Assembly (NCBI RefSeq): GCF_000212355.1
Contig: NC_015496.1
Location: forward strand, 2,698,001-2,762,000
Source of the DNA: Dokdonia sp. 4H-3-7-5
Lineage (GTDB): Bacteria; Bacteroidota; Bacteroidia; Flavobacteriales; Flavobacteriaceae
Direction of reading: 5' to 3'
DNA length: 64,000 bases
This document shows, in pieces, positions 53,485 through 61,230 of this stretch. The first letter of the stretch is position 1. The number at the start of each line of letters is the position of its first letter. Both the position numbers and the translations under genes were made by a program. The notes beneath the pieces were generated by a model, which was not told the DNA's origin, made no database searches, and saw only the letters and a program-made list of their open reading frames with translations.

Positions 53485-55863
53485 ATGAAATATTTATTAC
53501 TTTTCACGCAATTACTTTTTCTATCAGTCACAATGGCTCAGACAAATCCTACTATCGAAGGAACCGCAAAAGGAAAACATAAGGAGGCAATACCATTTGC
53601 AAATATTTATATTCCTACTCTCAAACAAGGTACAATGGCAGATGAGGAAGGTATGTACACACTTACTATAAAGAATGAAGGTATTTATAAAATTGAGATA
53701 AGTGCCATCGGTTTTGTAACAAAAACCATAGAGGCAAGCTTTATATCAAATCAAATAAACACTTATAATATTGTACTAGAATTTGATAATTCGCTTGAAC
53801 AAGTGGAAGTCTTTGGAAGACGTAATAGTCATCCAGATAAAATAGAAGCTTTAACTAGGTTACCGTTAGCTCCACACGAACAGATACAAAGTATATCTGT
53901 TATTTCTGAAAAACTTATAGAAAAGCAAGGAGCTTTGACAATCTCTGATGCAACAAAAAACGTACCTGGAGTTTACACATTTGCCACATATGGCAATAAA
54001 AGAGAAAGTATTTCTTCCAGAGGCTTCAGAGGAATTCCAATTTTAAAAAATGGCGTTCGTGTGCATTCAGATTTTAGAGGTGTGGGTATCCTTACAGATA
54101 TGCAAGGAGTAGATAATATTCAAGTTCTTAAGGGAGCTGCTGCTATAACTCAAGGTGTAGCTACAGATCTAGGAAGCCCAGGTGGAGTCGTCAATATTGT
54201 TACTAAAACTCCTAAATACCGCTTTGGAGGTCAGGTTTCGCAACGCTTAGGGAGTTATGGACTCACACGTACAACAGTAGATGTTTATGGACCGCTTAAT
54301 GAAAAAGAAACTATAGCTTACAGATTCAATGGGGCTATTCAAAGATCAGATAGTTACCGTTCTGGAATTTCATCACAGCGATTTTATATCAATCCCTCAC
54401 TTGAGTTTAAGATAGATGATAAGTCAAAACTTACCCTAGAACTTGATCATTTTTATGATAGTCGTACTCCTGATATAGGAACGGTAAATCTTGACGAGAA
54501 TGATACAAATGCAATTTATGACTTGCCCCATCATCAATTTTTAGGTTTTGAAAATGACAAAGCAATTACCAAGAATACAACATATTCTGTACGATTTGAT
54601 CGTATTCTCTCAGATAAGCTCACTCTTAAAGCAGCTTACTATGCATCACAGTTAGACCTCCAAGATAAAGGGGCAAGTCTAGGCGGGGCTATTGCTACAA
54701 ATGATGAGATACAGTACAATCTAAGACAGAGAGGTTACTCAAATTCATATAGAAAAGATGATAACAGTACTTTACAATTAGACTTAGTGGGTAAGGATAT
54801 TCAAACTGGCGCCATAAAGCATACATTTCAAATAGGTTTAGACTACAGGACAACAAACGCTTCTACTGGTAGTGAAACTATAAATGTAGTAGATACCCTC
54901 AATGTATTTAAAGCTAACAGTAGCGTATTACCTAGTATAAGTTTTCAAAATGAAAATCTAAGTTTTGCCGAGACCAATGCTCTAGGGTTTGTAGTACAAG
55001 ATGTTATTTCTTGGAATAAATGGCTTAACACGTTTATTGGTTTGCGCTATAGCACTACAGAAACAATAACTGTTAATGAAATTACAAGTAGCGACACATT
55101 TAGTCCTCTTGTAGGTTTTGTAGTGTCACCAGTATCACATCTTAATGTTTTTGCTTCATATACAAATAGTGCCTACCCTCGTACAGGTAGTAGAATAGAT
55201 ATTAATGGTAATGCATTAGGAAATGAACGTTTTGACCAATTTGAAGCAGGTCTAAAAACGAGCTGGTACAACGATCGACTACGTTTTAATGCAACCTATT
55301 TTAAAATAAATAATCGTAACATTAATTTACCAGTTTATGACAGCAACTTTATCGCAACAGGATTTTATGAAAAGGGAGGTAATGACCAGAGACAAGGTAT
55401 AGAATTAGAACTTACTGGTCGTATATTAGAAAACCTAACGGCAGTAGCTGGGTATTCATTCATAGACGCGCAATATAAAGAGCATACTTCATTTGTGTAT
55501 GGTTCTTCACCTCTCAATACACCTAGTCATACAGCAAATCTTTATTTAGATTATAACTTTACAAATAAGCTCAAAGGCTTAGCATTAGGTGGAGGTATTT
55601 ATTATACTGGAGATAGACCTGTGAATGATTGGTCTGCAGGAGCAATAAGCCATGAGGGAATTATACCTAACCAAGAGCCGTTTAACATAGCATCTTTTAC
55701 TCAAGTAGATCTTCAAGCATCATATACCTTTAATGAGCATTGGAGTGGGAGATTATTAGTCAATAACCTTTTTGATGAGATTGGATATAATGCTTATAGA
55801 ACAAGATTTATAAACCAGACAGATCCTAGAACGCTATCTGCGGTTATAAGCTATAACTTCTAA
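53485..55863 (+). CDS. TonB-dependent siderophore-type receptor with N-terminal carboxypeptidase-regulatory domain
   Basis: 792 residues: signal peptide (about 1-18, SVTMAQ), then a CarboxypepD_reg-like beta domain (about 22-105, GKHKEAIPFANIYIPTLKQG and ISAIGFVTKTIEA). The plug (about 125-245) has SISSRGFRGIPILKNGVRVH and GSPGGVVNIVTKTP. The barrel ends RTLSAVISYNF with terminal Phe. The FhuA/FecA-like plug sequence (DATKNVPGVYTFATYGN) indicates a ferric-siderophore transporter. The Fur-like box upstream supports iron regulation. No export or siderophore synthesis genes are nearby. Confidence 0.92.
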   Translation: MKYLLLFTQLLFLSVTMAQTNPTIEGTAKGKHKEAIPFANIYIPTLKQGTMADEEGMYTLTIKNEGIYKIEISAIGFVTKTIEASFISNQINTYNIVLEFDNSLEQVEVFGRRNSHPDKIEALTRLPLAPHEQIQSISVISEKLIEKQGALTISDATKNVPGVYTFATYGNKRESISSRGFRGIPILKNGVRVHSDFRGVGILTDMQGVDNIQVLKGAAAITQGVATDLGSPGGVVNIVTKTPKYRFGGQVSQRLGSYGLTRTTVDVYGPLNEKETIAYRFNGAIQRSDSYRSGISSQRFYINPSLEFKIDDKSKLTLELDHFYDSRTPDIGTVNLDENDTNAIYDLPHHQFLGFENDKAITKNTTYSVRFDRILSDKLTLKAAYYASQLDLQDKGASLGGAIATNDEIQYNLRQRGYSNSYRKDDNSTLQLDLVGKDIQTGAIKHTFQIGLDYRTTNASTGSETINVVDTLNVFKANSSVLPSISFQNENLSFAETNALGFVVQDVISWNKWLNTFIGLRYSTTETITVNEITSSDTFSPLVGFVVSPVSHLNVFASYTNSAYPRTGSRIDINGNALGNERFDQFEAGLKTSWYNDRLRFNATYFKINNRNINLPVYDSNFIATGFYEKGGNDQRQGIELELTGRILENLTAVAGYSFIDAQYKEHTSFVYGSSPLNTPSHTANLYLDYNFTNKLKGLALGGGIYYTGDRPVNDWSAGAISHEGIIPNQEPFNIASFTQVDLQASYTFNEHWSGRLLVNNLFDEIGYNAYRTRFINQTDPRTLSAVISYNF

Positions 55864-55896
55864 TTTCCAAATAAATTAATTTACTAAAAATAAAAT

Positions 55897-55935
55897 AGAA
55901 TGGTCATCTCTTTAAGGTGATCATTCTCATTTTAT
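55897..55935 (+). terminator. Terminator of the siderophore-type receptor gene
   Basis: AGAATGGTCATC (55897-55908) pairs, with a mismatch, with GTGATCATTCT (55917-55927), followed by a T-rich run. Confidence 0.6.
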
Positions 55936-56114
55936 ATAATTTATGACAGCCTATGTTTTATTTACTCAAATAAATCTTCTATGAGTTTTTTTTCTGTCCT
56001 TATGCCAAAAGGCAAAAAGGCTACACATATTATATATGAAAGTGAGAACTAGCTATATGTTCTAATCATTTTCTTTTTTTTGAGCTTCTAAAATCACATC
56101 AGTTTCAAAATATT

Positions 56115-57179
56115 TTATTTTACAAATCTATTTTGAATATTTATATCTATTGTGTTCTCATCATTAGTGTACCACTCTACGAATGCGTCATATTCTTTTT
56201 GATGAGTATCTAACCATTCATTGTATTCTTTTTCGTTACCAATTTGGAACAAGTAATGATTATAAGCGTCAAATAGATTTTTATCAAGAAGCTCTTTTTG
56301 ATAAGCAAAAAGTATATTTTGATGTATGCTCAAATCTTCTTGGTAGTAATTCTCAATAAATCGTTCTCTTATTCTTGATAGTGAATTTAAAGTAATTTCT
56401 TTTTCTTCAATTATAGCTAGGGTAATATTCTTACCAAAAATGCCGCAAAATGGAAGATTTACAGGCTCGTCAATATTTACTTTTGTTGCATCAATGTTAA
56501 TCTCACAGAAATCAATAGAGATATCTGTATCTCCAAAAGTAATGGAGGATTTATAGGTCTCATAGAGAAGCTCACTCATCTCGATGGTGCGGTCGGTGGT
56601 TCTTTCTAAGTTCATGAATATCTCTCCATCAATTAGACCTGAAAGCTTATCAGGAGAATTTAAATAGAGCTTAGCAAGTCTAAAGTAGTTGGAAGCAAAT
56701 GTAGGATCAACTTCAATCCCTTTTTGATAGTTGACTATTGCCTGATCATATTCTTCTTGATGGTGATATACGTTTCCTTTTTCAAGATGTAAATTACCGG
56801 CATTAGGAAAGCGTTCCATTCCCTCTTCATATTCTTTAATAGCCCTTTCTGGTTTGCCTAAATAACTATAGCAGTTACCAGACATTTGATAGACTTGGCT
56901 ATTTAAAGTGTCATATTTCTTTATTTTTTTTAGAATTTTTAAAGCTTGGTTGTAGTCTTTAGTTAACACATGGGCGTAAGCAATCTCATAGGGGTAGGAA
57001 TAGTTTATAGGATCGAGCTTCTGGCTTTCTTCCAAAAGCTTAATGCTTTCATCAATTCTACCCTCATCCATTATAGTGATGGCCTCCTTTGCTTTTTCTA
57101 GAGCTAGCTCTTTATTGGTTTGAGCGAAAGCAGTAAATACAATGAGTTGAAGAATGATAAATAGAACTATTTTATTCAT
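56115..57179 (-). CDS. Secreted tetratricopeptide-repeat protein
   Basis: 354 residues with a signal peptide (about 1-19, FTAFAQ). Five TPR units span about 20-195, for example DESIKLLEESQKLDPINYSY, PERAIKEYEEGMERFPNAGN and DQAIVNYQKGIEVDPTFASN. The C-terminal half (about 200-354) is acidic and helical with no repeat. It probably scaffolds an envelope complex. It lies 39 bases downstream of the 175-aa gene, so the two may be co-transcribed. Confidence 0.85.
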   Translation of the reverse strand: MNKIVLFIILQLIVFTAFAQTNKELALEKAKEAITIMDEGRIDESIKLLEESQKLDPINYSYPYEIAYAHVLTKDYNQALKILKKIKKYDTLNSQVYQMSGNCYSYLGKPERAIKEYEEGMERFPNAGNLHLEKGNVYHHQEEYDQAIVNYQKGIEVDPTFASNYFRLAKLYLNSPDKLSGLIDGEIFMNLERTTDRTIEMSELLYETYKSSITFGDTDISIDFCEINIDATKVNIDEPVNLPFCGIFGKNITLAIIEEKEITLNSLSRIRERFIENYYQEDLSIHQNILFAYQKELLDKNLFDAYNHYLFQIGNEKEYNEWLDTHQKEYDAFVEWYTNDENTIDINIQNRFVK

Positions 57180-57218
57180 AAGATGGTATTGTTATAAAAA
57201 GTCAAATTTATATTTAGT

Positions 57219-57746
57219 TTAATTATTGGGGTTATCCAAAACTCTTTTATCTAATAGTGCTTTTTCATAACACGTTCCAAACCCAATATAACTAATAGCA
57301 TTTATTTTAATTTTTTCATTTTCAATCCATTCCGCATTTTCATTTATTAATTTTAATTCCACTTCGTTTTCAGATATATTTTCAATTCTTCCTACATAAT
57401 ATGAATCATCATCAGTTTCTGTAAACACTGTAATCAACTCTTCATTCTCTAATATCAACAAGCACTTAAAGAAATTATTCATTTTTTCGAGCGGTAGTTT
57501 TCCAATAAAATTCGTGTAATTGTTATTCTTTATTTCACTTAATTCGTTGTCGTCCCATTCTCGATATTTTTGTATTTCAAAATTCCTAATTATTGCGAAA
57601 CCATCGTATTCTTTTGAGTCATCATTAAAATTGATAAAGACAAAAATATTATTATTCGATTTTAGGTAAATTCCAGAATAAACTTCATTTCGATTTGGAG
57701 CTAAGTCAACGTGAATTGGAATTCGATTTTTAATTATCTTTTGCAT
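57219..57746 (-). CDS. Unrecognised 175-aa cytosolic protein
   Basis: 175 residues, visibly AT-richer and more Asn/Ile-rich than its neighbours. The N-terminal half starts IPIHVDLAPNRNEVYSGIYL; the C-terminal half has YYVGRIENISENEVELKLI and ISYIGFGTCYEKAL, the strand pattern of a small SH3/Sm-like barrel. No signal peptide. The base composition suggests acquisition from elsewhere. It could belong to an immunity-protein-like family, but nothing in the sequence proves it. Confidence 0.65.
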   Translation of the reverse strand: MQKIIKNRIPIHVDLAPNRNEVYSGIYLKSNNNIFVFINFNDDSKEYDGFAIIRNFEIQKYREWDDNELSEIKNNNYTNFIGKLPLEKMNNFFKCLLILENEELITVFTETDDDSYYVGRIENISENEVELKLINENAEWIENEKIKINAISYIGFGTCYEKALLDKRVLDNPNN

Positions 57747-57967
57747 TTTTATAATTTGAACAAATTTTTGTTAATTCCCTAAAATTACAAAACGATTGTA
57801 CCTTAATGACTGTGTAGATATCTGATTTAAAAATATTTAGAGTATAGGCTGTGGGATTAAACATACAATAAATTTTAAAGTTATGTGCCGCGCATAATAT
57901 TACAAATAAAGCTTTAACATCATCTCAATAGATGTCAAAATAACACATCAACCACTTCTTAAAACCC

Positions 57968-58000
57968 AAAAAGGAGTTGTTAAACATACAACTCCTTTTT
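57968..58000 (-). terminator. Terminator of the glutamate-synthase-like gene
   Basis: A perfect 13-bp stem: AAAAAGGAGTTGT (57968-57980) and ACAACTCCTTTTT (57988-58000), loop TAAACAT. The 57747-58084 gap otherwise contains only a partial palindrome at 58067-58079. Confidence 0.85.
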
Positions 58001-58084
58001 ATTATTTACATACGGTTATCCGTATTATGGTGGTATTTAATGCAATTATGTGATTAGGATTCACATTTTCGCGAAAGCGTACTT

Positions 58085-59686
58085 TTAATAACGCACGTCT
58101 TTCATATCAATTTCGTCGGCAACTTCTGCTTTGTTATAGTTACCTCCTAGATCTGGGCATGCCATGAGGGTAGCGGCTCCTTTAAAGGGTACGGCTACTT
58201 TATTGTATCCATACACATCTGCTAGGGTCTGGGTGAGGTTTTTATCTCCTAGATTAATATCTACATCGTCCATGGTGAGCTGGCAAGGGTGCTCATAGCC
58301 GCAGGCGCGAGTGATTTCTAGTAGTTCTTTCTTGAAATTTTTAAAGTAATAGTGTGTGCGCTCTGCCTTATCTGGAATATCTATACCGCGCTGTAACCAC
58401 TTGTTTTGGGTCGCAACACCAGAAGGGCAGGTATTGTTGTGGCATACCTTTGCTTGTATACAACCTACGGCAAGCATGGCCTCTCGGGCTACATTGATAC
58501 AGTCTACACCCATCGCAAAAGCCATGGCGGCTTTAGCTGGGAATCCTAACTTTCCTGAGCCTATAAATACCACACGCTCTGTGAGCTGGTATTCCTTAAA
58601 AATTTTATAAATATCTGAGAATCCATAAACCCAAGGTAGCGCCACATGATCTGCAAAACTTGGCGGGGCAGCGCCGGTTCCTCCTTCACCACCATCTATG
58701 GTTATAAAATCTGGTCCTTTACCAGTAGTTGCCATTATTTTTGCTAGTTCGCGCCACGCATCCAGTTTTCCTATGGCAGCTTTAATTCCTACTGGGAGTC
58801 CTGTTTCATGAGCGATACTTTCTACAAAGTCAACCAATTCTGGCACATTAGAAAATGCTTTATGGTTAGGAGGAGAGAGTACATCTTTGCCCACTTCCAC
58901 ACCACGTATTTCGGCAATTTCCTTAGTAATTTTTGATCCTGGGAGTACACCTCCTTTTCCAGGTTTGGCTCCTTGTGAGAGTTTTACTTCTATGGCGCGT
59001 ACTTGTGGGTTCTCGTCTACAAGTTTTTTCATTTTTGGCATAGAGAATCCGCCGTCTTCGGTGCGCACTCCAAAATAACCTGTTCCAAAATGAAACACTA
59101 CATCACCGCCTTTTTTATGGTAAGGGGAGAGTCCGCCTTCACCAGTATTGTGATAGGCGTATGCTTTTGCACAACCTCGATTTAAAGATTCTACCGCTTT
59201 CGCCGAAAGGCTACCATAACTCATAGCACTTACGTTAATAATAGAACTAGGTCTGTAAGGGCGCGCTCTTCTGCCAGCCCCCATCACTTTTGCACATGCA
59301 AGGAAGTAAGGGTCTTTTGCATTAGGGTGATTTTCTTCCACCTTGTAGGGCATCATCGCATTATTAATAAAGATATAATGCGACTGGTTGATGTCACGGT
59401 CGGTACCAAAACCTTCGTAGTTATTTTCATTTTTGGCAGAGGCATAAATCCACCCACGTTCAATACGATTAAAAGGAAGTTCCTCACGGTTATTTGCGAC
59501 AATATACTGGCGTAACTCTGGTCCAATACTCTCAAGCATATACCTAAAATGTCCCACAACTGGGAAGTTGCGCGTAATAATATGCTTTTTGTTGAAAAAT
59601 ATATCTCGTATAGCGACAATTATTACCACCAAAATCAGCCACATCCACCATGAGATATTACCTAAAAACTCAAGAACTCCTTCCAT
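58085..59686 (-). CDS. FMN-binding glutamate-synthase-family protein, membrane-anchored
   Basis: About 533 residues from ATG 59686; the longer frame begins at TTG. An N-terminal membrane segment (about 8-27, ISWWMWLILVVIIVAI) anchors it. The catalytic domain resembles the GltB FMN/alpha-subunit barrel: SAMSYGSLSAKAVESLNRG, NTGEGGLSPYHKKGGD, EVKLSQGAKPGKGGVLPG, ITIDGGEGGTGAAP and a Cys cluster region VGCIQAKVCHNNTCPSGVAT that may bind an Fe-S centre. There is no amidotransferase domain, so it is a stand-alone GltB-like oxidoreductase of unclear electron partner and role. Confidence 0.88.
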   Translation of the reverse strand: MEGVLEFLGNISWWMWLILVVIIVAIRDIFFNKKHIITRNFPVVGHFRYMLESIGPELRQYIVANNREELPFNRIERGWIYASAKNENNYEGFGTDRDINQSHYIFINNAMMPYKVEENHPNAKDPYFLACAKVMGAGRRARPYRPSSIINVSAMSYGSLSAKAVESLNRGCAKAYAYHNTGEGGLSPYHKKGGDVVFHFGTGYFGVRTEDGGFSMPKMKKLVDENPQVRAIEVKLSQGAKPGKGGVLPGSKITKEIAEIRGVEVGKDVLSPPNHKAFSNVPELVDFVESIAHETGLPVGIKAAIGKLDAWRELAKIMATTGKGPDFITIDGGEGGTGAAPPSFADHVALPWVYGFSDIYKIFKEYQLTERVVFIGSGKLGFPAKAAMAFAMGVDCINVAREAMLAVGCIQAKVCHNNTCPSGVATQNKWLQRGIDIPDKAERTHYYFKNFKKELLEITRACGYEHPCQLTMDDVDINLGDKNLTQTLADVYGYNKVAVPFKGAATLMACPDLGGNYNKAEVADEIDMKDVRY

Positions 59687-59759
59687 GTATTCAATTTTTG
59701 CACTAAAATACAATTTACTATCTCCTAGTCTGAAATTTTAATTCAAGTTTATTACTTAC

Positions 59760-59960
59760 TTCTCTGGGGAAGTTTTGGTTGATGTACTATACGTAACATC
59801 TCCCTGACTCCCTCTTCAATGACGGACACTGTTGTGGGGTTTAAGTTTTTTTGCTGCGCAAAAAGAACTTCTTTAGTTCTCCTCTTCCTTGCCTCCGACG
59901 AGGGAGAAACGACCGAGAGGAATGCATAAGGTTAGGGGAGCGTTGAGTTCGAGTGAGTAC
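59760..59960. repeat. REP-like hairpin-rich non-coding stretch
   Basis: A hairpin TTTTTGC-TGC-GCAAAAA (59848-59864, with outer AAGTT/AACTT) lies among GGGGAAG, CTCCCTCTTC and GAGGGAGAAACG blocks. The style resembles the pfaC-pfaD repeat array but the copies are too worn to align by eye. No gene is seen in 59714-60050. Confidence 0.45.
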
Positions 59961-60050
59961 GTAGCATCACATCACATCAAACCACTCACACCCTCACAAA
60001 TCAAATAACTTATCATAAATTTACGGAAGACTATAAAGAGCACATCTACA

Positions 60051-61148
60051 TTGAAAAAACATAAAACCTTATTAATTATTGGCTTACTTCTCATTCCGCA
60101 GATGGTCTTGGTTCGCTGGCTGGCGAGTTACCCGCAACTGGTAGAGCAATATTATAGCAACGGATTGTATCCTATCATGTCAAAGGCGTCTCGATATGCT
60201 TTTGGCTGGCTGCCGTTTTCATTTGGTGAAATCATGTATGCTGTGCTTATTGTGCTCGCTTTGCGCGAAATTGTACTACTCATTAAAAACAAGTTTAGAG
60301 GATTTAAAACCTTTCTTCTAAAAATGCTAGCCATTACTTCTATAGTGTATGGTGCTTTTAATTTGCTTTGGGGGATGAATTATAATAGGCTTCCCTTGCA
60401 CGAATCTTTAGGTATCGGTAATGAGTACACCACCGAAGAGCTAGTACAACTTACAGAGAAGCTCATTACAAATAGCAATAACCTCCACAATCAACTTGCC
60501 GAAGATGAAAATAGCCGAGTGGTTTATTGTGACAATACAGAAGGTGAAAGTACTTGTCTTCAAGAAATATTTAAGGGAACGCTTAATGGTTATGAGACGC
60601 TTAAAACTCAGTTCCCAAAGCTTAGTTACCCACCTCAGGGTATTAAGAATTCGCTATTGCGATACCCTCTGTCTATAATGGGGTATAGTGGTTATCTCAA
60701 TCCTATTACTAATGAGGCGCAAATTAATGGAATGGTGCCAGCTCATCGATGGCCAGTGATTTCTTCACATGAGCAAGCACATCAGCTCGGTTTTGCAAAG
60801 GAAAATGAAGCCAACTTTATTGCTGTGATGGCAACGCTTAATAACGAGGATTTATATTTTCAATATTCAGGGAGTATTTTTGCGTTGCGCTATGCGCTCA
60901 ATGATGTGTACAGCCGTGATAAGGAATTAGGAGAAGACTTGAAAGCACGTCTTAATCCAGGTATTTTAGTAAACTATCAAGACTCTAGAGATTTCTGGGA
61001 TGCGATGGATAATCCGCTGGAACCACTGTTTGATCTGTTTTACAGCAATTACTTAAAGGCAAATAATCAACCAGGTGGATTAAAGAGCTATAGTTATATG
61101 GTAGCACTTTTGGTTAACTATGATCAGCGTTTTCCAGATACATTCTGA
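60051..61148 (+). CDS. DUF3810-type membrane metallopeptidase-like protein
   Basis: 365 residues from a TTG start; no upstream ATG fits, and the first codons MKKHKTLLIIGLLL read as a proper N-terminus. Three hydrophobic segments occupy about 5-120. The C-terminal part carries SSHEQAHQLGFAKENEANFI at about 238-257, an HExxH-type zinc site with the downstream Glu (ENEANF) of a gluzincin. It is probably an inner-membrane protease-like protein; the substrate is unknown. It precedes the amidohydrolase gene by 82 bases on the same strand. Confidence 0.85.
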   Translation: MKKHKTLLIIGLLLIPQMVLVRWLASYPQLVEQYYSNGLYPIMSKASRYAFGWLPFSFGEIMYAVLIVLALREIVLLIKNKFRGFKTFLLKMLAITSIVYGAFNLLWGMNYNRLPLHESLGIGNEYTTEELVQLTEKLITNSNNLHNQLAEDENSRVVYCDNTEGESTCLQEIFKGTLNGYETLKTQFPKLSYPPQGIKNSLLRYPLSIMGYSGYLNPITNEAQINGMVPAHRWPVISSHEQAHQLGFAKENEANFIAVMATLNNEDLYFQYSGSIFALRYALNDVYSRDKELGEDLKARLNPGILVNYQDSRDFWDAMDNPLEPLFDLFYSNYLKANNQPGGLKSYSYMVALLVNYDQRFPDTF

Positions 61149-61230
61149 TGTTAAAAGTCTCTTAAAAGTTTCCTAAACCTTAATAGAACGTTAATACGGT
61201 GGCTATCTTTAGGATCTAAACTTTCAACCT

